Shown here one piece after another: positions 60,640 to 64,000 of a stretch of 64,000 bases of DNA. Under the pieces are notes generated by a model. The model was not told the DNA's origin, ran no database searches, and saw only the letters and a list, made by a program, of their open reading frames with translations. The number at the start of each line of letters is the position of its first letter. Positions within the stretch are counted from its first letter, which is position 1. Made by a program: the position numbers and the translations under genes. Source of the DNA: Kutzneria viridogrisea. Lineage in GTDB: Bacteria > Actinomycetota > Actinomycetes > Mycobacteriales > Pseudonocardiaceae. The stretch lies in NCBI GenBank assembly GCA_014138725.1, contig JACJID010000003.1, positions 62,001-126,000 on the forward strand, written 5' to 3'.

Positions 60640-61587
60640 ATGAGCTCTGTCCCGCGCTCCATCGCGGTCGCCGCTACCGACGGGATGCTGCACTTCGAGC
60701 TGGCCCTGGCCTACGAGGTCTTCGGTTCCGCCCCGGCCGCCCTGCCAGGCCCTTGGTACGACGTCAAGGTGTGCGGCACGCGCGCCGTCAGGGTCGGCCG
60801 GTTCCTGCAGGAGCCGGACTGCGGGCTCGAACTGCTGGCGCACGCCGACACCGTGATCGTCCCCGCCTTGGCGGACGTCGACGAGGACCCGCCGGCCGAA
60901 CTTGTCGAGGCGGTGCGCGCGGCCCATGAGTCGGGCGCGCGGGTGGTCTCCCTGTGTACGGGCGTGTTCGTGCTCGCCGCCGCCGGCCTGTTGGACGGAC
61001 TGCGCGCGACCACGCACTGGGCCCACACCGAGGAACTGGCCGCGCGCTATCCCCGAGTGCAGGTCGACCCGGACGTGCTCTACGTCGACAACGGCAACGT
61101 GCTCACGTCTGCGGGCAAGGCCGCAGCGATGGACCTGTGCCTGCATCTGGTCCGCCGCGACCACGGCTCGGCGATCGCCAACGTGGTCGCCCGCCGCCTG
61201 GTCGTACCGCCCCACCGGGCCGGGGGCCAGGCCCAGTTCGTCACCACACCAGTGCCCGCCCAGGACGGCCATCCCCTGGCCGAGCTGCTCCCCTGGGTGA
61301 TGCGGCGGCTGGACCAGCCGCTCACCGTGGAGGACCTGGCCCGCCAGGCGAACATGAGCTCGCGCCATCTGACCCGCCACTTCCGCTCGGTAACCGGCAC
61401 CACCCCGCTGCAGTGGTTGCTGACGCAGCGAATCCGCCGCGCGCAGGAGCTGCTGGAGACCACCGACGACAGCGTCGACACCATCGCCTCGGCCGCGGGC
61501 ATGGGCACGGCGACGACACTGCGCCGCCACCTCCACCGCACGATCGGCGTATCGCCGGACGCCTACCGCCGCACGTTCCGGCCGTGA
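60640..61587 (+). CDS. GlxA-type AraC regulator (DJ-1/PfpI plus AraC)
   Basis: 315 residues, the same architecture as the gene at 38259. DJ-1-like domain with Cys in VVSLCTGVFVLAAAG and RATTHWAH; AraC domain with TVEDLARQANMSSRHLTRHF and VDTIASAAGMGTATTLRRHL. The two GlxA genes of the window are clearly related in the HTH and central parts but differ in their N-termini. Divergent from the reductase gene with a 71-base spacer. Confidence 0.9.
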   Translation: MSSVPRSIAVAATDGMLHFELALAYEVFGSAPAALPGPWYDVKVCGTRAVRVGRFLQEPDCGLELLAHADTVIVPALADVDEDPPAELVEAVRAAHESGARVVSLCTGVFVLAAAGLLDGLRATTHWAHTEELAARYPRVQVDPDVLYVDNGNVLTSAGKAAAMDLCLHLVRRDHGSAIANVVARRLVVPPHRAGGQAQFVTTPVPAQDGHPLAELLPWVMRRLDQPLTVEDLARQANMSSRHLTRHFRSVTGTTPLQWLLTQRIRRAQELLETTDDSVDTIASAAGMGTATTLRRHLHRTIGVSPDAYRRTFRP

Positions 61588-62058
61588 GGCTGCGGTCCTC
61601 ACCGTGACGGCTCTCGGCCGTCTCAGCAGCCGAAGGGCCACCAGCTCTTTGCGGAAGCGGGAAGTCGTGACCCGACTGGCCTAGCCGATCAGGAACCGCG
61701 TCAGAGCGGTGAGCGCTTGGCCCGCGACCCCGCAGCCGCGCTCACGAGGCGCGACGGGGTACCGCACTGTCGCTCGGCCTGTGGCGACAGGTGCGAGGTG
61801 CAGACCGGCCGTCCCAAGCGCCGCCTCGGTGTCTTTGTCCGCCACACAGAAGGAGTAACCACTTCCGGTGTCGAGTTTGCCCGGAGCTGTAGGGTCTCGC
61901 CGCGTCCGACATGTCGATCTTTTACGACCTGGGCTTTCCTGGTTGTCTCACGGCCCTGTCACCATGACCAGTCTCAAGTCCGTGGCATTTCCTCGTCCGA
62001 CACCGGGCAGGTCAGCGGTCGTCCAGCCCATCACCGCTGTTGGCCTATTCCAGGGCGC
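61588..62058. other. Spacer, nothing recognised
   Basis: No gene, hairpin of note or repeat could be supported in this convergent gap. Confidence 0.4.
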
Positions 62059-62976
62059 TCAGGGGCGCACGCGAATGACGGTCTTGCCCTTGCGCCGCTC
62101 GGTCGGGTTGAGCGCAGGGACGGCGTCGTCGAGGGTCGCGACGGTTCCGATGTGCGTGCGAAGGCGCCCGTCCCGCACCCGGTCGACGATCTCCACCAGC
62201 TGACTCGGAACGGACTCGACGACGAAGTCGACCGCCAAGCCGTCGACAGGGCGAGCCTCAACAGGCCCGACCACCGACACCAGCGTCCCGCCAGGCCGGA
62301 TGATGCTCGCCGAGCGCCTTTGGATGTCAGCGCCGATGACATCGAAGACCACGTCGACCCCGCCGATGTCGTCGAGATCCCCGGTGGCGAGGTCGAGGAA
62401 CTCGTTCGCGCCGAAGTCCAGCGCCGCCTGGCGGTCCGCCGCCCGCCCGGTACCGATGACGTAGGCGCCGAACTCCCGGGCGAGCTGCGTCACCACAGAC
62501 CCGACCGCGCCGGCGGCGCCGTGTACGAGGACGCTCTGCCCCGCCTGAAGACGACCGTGCTGGAACAGGCCTTGCCACGCGGTCAGACCGGAGATCGGCA
62601 GGCTCGCACCCACTGTGAAGTCGACGTTCCCCGGCAGCGGCGCAAGGTTGCGTGCCTCCACGGCCGCGTACTCGGCCAGGGTTCCATCGCGGTGCCAGTC
62701 CGTGATCCCGAACACCCGCTGTCCCAGCGAGAGTCCCGTCGTGCCGTAGCCGAGGGAGGTGACCACTCCGGCGAACTCGTGGCCGATGATCGCCTGGGCT
62801 CGATCGTGACCGGCGCGATCGACCCACGTCGAGGGCCACTCCCACTCCGCGGGGACGAAGCCCGACGCATGGACTTCAACGACGACGTCGTTGATCGCCG
62901 GCGTCGGCTCAGGCCGCTCCGCGAGTGTGATCCCGGCTGCTTCCGCGGCCTGATCCGTCGCGACGATTGCCTTCAC
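62059..62976 (-). CDS. NADP-dependent quinone-oxidoreductase-like MDR protein
   Basis: 305 residues of the zinc-independent medium-chain dehydrogenase group. ATDQAAEAAGITLAERPEP starts the GroES-like domain, GHEFAGVVTSLG follows without structural-zinc cysteines, VLVHGAAGAVGSVVTQLARE binds NADPH, and the tail VATLDDAVPALNPTERRKGK is typical. GTG 62976 follows GGAGG. Likely detoxification of quinones or enones. Confidence 0.9.
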   Translation of the reverse strand: MKAIVATDQAAEAAGITLAERPEPTPAINDVVVEVHASGFVPAEWEWPSTWVDRAGHDRAQAIIGHEFAGVVTSLGYGTTGLSLGQRVFGITDWHRDGTLAEYAAVEARNLAPLPGNVDFTVGASLPISGLTAWQGLFQHGRLQAGQSVLVHGAAGAVGSVVTQLAREFGAYVIGTGRAADRQAALDFGANEFLDLATGDLDDIGGVDVVFDVIGADIQRRSASIIRPGGTLVSVVGPVEARPVDGLAVDFVVESVPSQLVEIVDRVRDGRLRTHIGTVATLDDAVPALNPTERRKGKTVIRVRP

Positions 62977-63074
62977 TGGTACCTCCGTGTATCTCGTGCT
63001 CGTCGAGCTCCGGATGGACTCGACGCGTTTCAGTGGCCCATCCGTCTGTGGTGACGGATCTTGTTGCCGTTCCT

Positions 63075-63098
63075 GGAGTGGGCTAATCAGCCCACTCC
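63075..63098. terminator. 10-bp hairpin
   Basis: GGAGTGGGCT (63075-63084) and AGCCCACTCC (63089-63098) pair exactly around AATC. It overlaps the stop of the Tn3 relic. Confidence 0.6.
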
Positions 63099-63215
63099 AT
63101 GGCTTGGGCGCAGAAGTCCGCAGCCAGGGGCTGGGCTTGCAGGTTGGCGTAGGAGTCCGACCCGGCGACTGCGATGTCCCCGGTGCGCAGCTCGGCGGCC
63201 AGGTAGGAGAACACG
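63083..63215 (-). pseudogene. Tn3-family transposase fragment
   Basis: On the minus strand, RVFSYLAAELRTGDIAVAGS with DSYANLQAQPLAADFC matches the segment xYLRSGDLxVxGSxxYADxxxQLLP of Tn3-type TnpA. A TAG at 63083-63085 ends it. The catalytic C-terminal domain is missing and no 38-bp ends were seen. Confidence 0.65.
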
Positions 63216-63696
63216 CGGACCTGCCCCTAGGTGACGTCAACGCGCTGCTACCTCCACAGCTACATCGTCGACGGCAAGAAGGACGAGACCAGCACCGGCG
63301 AGTCGGCGACACCACACGAACGGCCCAGGACAGCAACACCCACCACGCGCTGGTGTCCGTTCTCATTCATCTTGTCCCGCAAGCATCCTGCTGAGCTGTG
63401 CGATGACAACTTCGCTGAGACGAAGTGACCGACAGGGACGCGAGCCGGCACCAAGATCCGGGTTCTCACGGAGGACCGTCTCAACGATCATGTCGGTGCG
63501 GACCAGCTCTGACCAGCGGCGTGACACGTTGGCCGAGACCGAGTGCGCCGGATTCTCACCGAAGCTGTCATATTTTCGTGAGCGCTGAGCACTCCCGCGG
63601 TCAACTTCCGGTCCGCGGCACAAGCCTGCGTCGGCTCCGGTCCGAAGTGACGAGCCCTGTCGTGCGTGCCCGCGTTCGGACTGACGTGGTGGGTGG
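63216..63696. other. Spacer with the second copy of the 134-bp repeat
   Basis: Except for the repeat at 63486-63620 no feature is supported. Plus-strand codons YIVDGKKDETSTGES near 63260 have no context. Confidence 0.4.
63486..63620 (-). repeat. 134-bp dispersed repeat, minus copy
   Basis: Reverse complement of 51530-51663. This copy lies 76 bases before the end of the NmrA-like gene. Confidence 0.8.
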
Positions 63697-64000
63697 TCAT
63701 CCCGTCCATCCGGTGTGGTGCAGCCAATCCTCGAAGGTCATCAAGTCGGGATGCAGGCGCCGCAGGAGGTTGATGTCCCGGTCCCGGGCGTAGAGATCAC
63801 GGTCGGCGAAGAACTGGAACATCGCTGCGTAGTCATGGCCGAAGTCGGGGAAGGCGGCGCGCAGGTCGTCGTGCGGCATCGGGCTGTAGGTGGTGGGAGT
63901 GCCCGTGACCCGAGCGAAGGTAGCGGCGATCTCGTCGCCGGTGAGGCTGTCGCCGATCACCGCGAGGTCGCGGGTGCCCCAGGACTGCCAGTTGTCGAAC
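63697..64000 (-). CDS. NmrA-like NAD(P)-binding protein, 5' part outside window
   Basis: The last 100 codons are present and the frame is open to the window edge. FDNWQSWGTRDLAVIGDSLT with GDEIAATFARVTGTPTTYSP and AAMFQFFADRDLYARD is the C-terminal half of NmrA/HSCARG-type proteins, which bind NAD(P) without turnover or act as reductases. TGA at 63697. The Rossmann loop lies outside the window. Confidence 0.8.
   Translation of the reverse strand, partial: FDNWQSWGTRDLAVIGDSLTGDEIAATFARVTGTPTTYSPMPHDDLRAAFPDFGHDYAAMFQFFADRDLYARDRDINLLRRLHPDLMTFEDWLHHTGWTG

Noticed and set aside
1-64000. CRISPR arrays, tRNA and rRNA genes, phage structural genes, NRPS/PKS modules
   Set aside because: Looked for by eye on both strands and not found; a covariance-model scan was not possible.

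Overview
The window is high-GC DNA of an actinobacterium. A Pseudonocardiales-type soil actinomycete is the most likely source. The evidence is the codon bias (G/C third positions, many GTG starts), GAF-ANTAR relics, a LAxTG-anchored surface protein, PE-PPE-type and GlxA proteins, and the density of TetR, MerR, XRE, MarR and LysR regulators. No rRNA, tRNA, CRISPR array or replication origin was seen. The content is accessory-type: small regulator-plus-enzyme pairs separated by decayed genes and insertion-sequence debris.

Layout. 1-9.6 kb: a truncated helical protein, a LuxR regulator, then a cell-surface block (Tat-lipoprotein DyP peroxidase, beta-helix lipoprotein, membrane-anchored lipoprotein-like protein, large sortase-anchored SdrD-like protein) closed by a perfect 20-bp hairpin. 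9.7-16.7 kb: two APH-type kinases, a methyltransferase, GAF-ANTAR pseudogenes, a small gene behind a symmetric palindrome-promoter, and an erythromycin-esterase/double-MerR pair. 17-23.7 kb: FadD ligase, tandem-domain TetR and Lcp/MpaB-type oxygenase, followed by relics (aldehyde dehydrogenase, GXWXG/DUF4334, IS integrase, AraC) and an intact AraC gene. 23.8-28.6 kb: three divergent regulator/enzyme pairs whose operators can be read directly (XRE-MetAP, TetR-SDR, TetR-flavin monooxygenase). 28.8-40.5 kb: methyltransferases, a MerR-peroxiredoxin fusion, tandem GNAT, TetR-carboxylesterase, an XRE-aldo/keto reductase pair bracketed by 113-bp inverted repeats, an APH kinase and a GlxA/HD/RidA group. 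41.1-45.3 kb: an intact IS5-type element, a secreted SRPBCC protein, recombinase and MarR relics, and a MarR/membrane-protein group.

45.5-51.4 kb holds the most interesting unit. It is a minus-strand operon encoding a SCO-type thioredoxin-fold protein, a linalool dehydratase/isomerase-like protein, an SRPBCC protein, a fumarylacetoacetate-hydrolase-family protein and a type I extradiol dioxygenase, behind a LysR regulator with a readable LysR box. It looks like a catabolic (meta-cleavage style) or tailoring pathway for a terpenoid or aromatic compound. In the same window lie a rubber-oxygenase-like gene, an acyl-CoA ligase and an aldehyde-dehydrogenase relic.

51.5-64 kb is heavily decayed. 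It contains a second IS5-type element inserted at the end of an AraC relic, a fusion of a P450-like fragment with a PEP-mutase/isocitrate-lyase domain, a DinB gene inside 97-bp inverted repeats, a frameshifted RAMA-domain gene, a secreted PE-PPE/cutinase-like hydrolase, a saccharopine-dehydrogenase-like reductase with a divergent GlxA regulator, a quinone-oxidoreductase-like gene, a Tn3 transposase relic, and the 3' part of an NmrA-like gene leaving the window.
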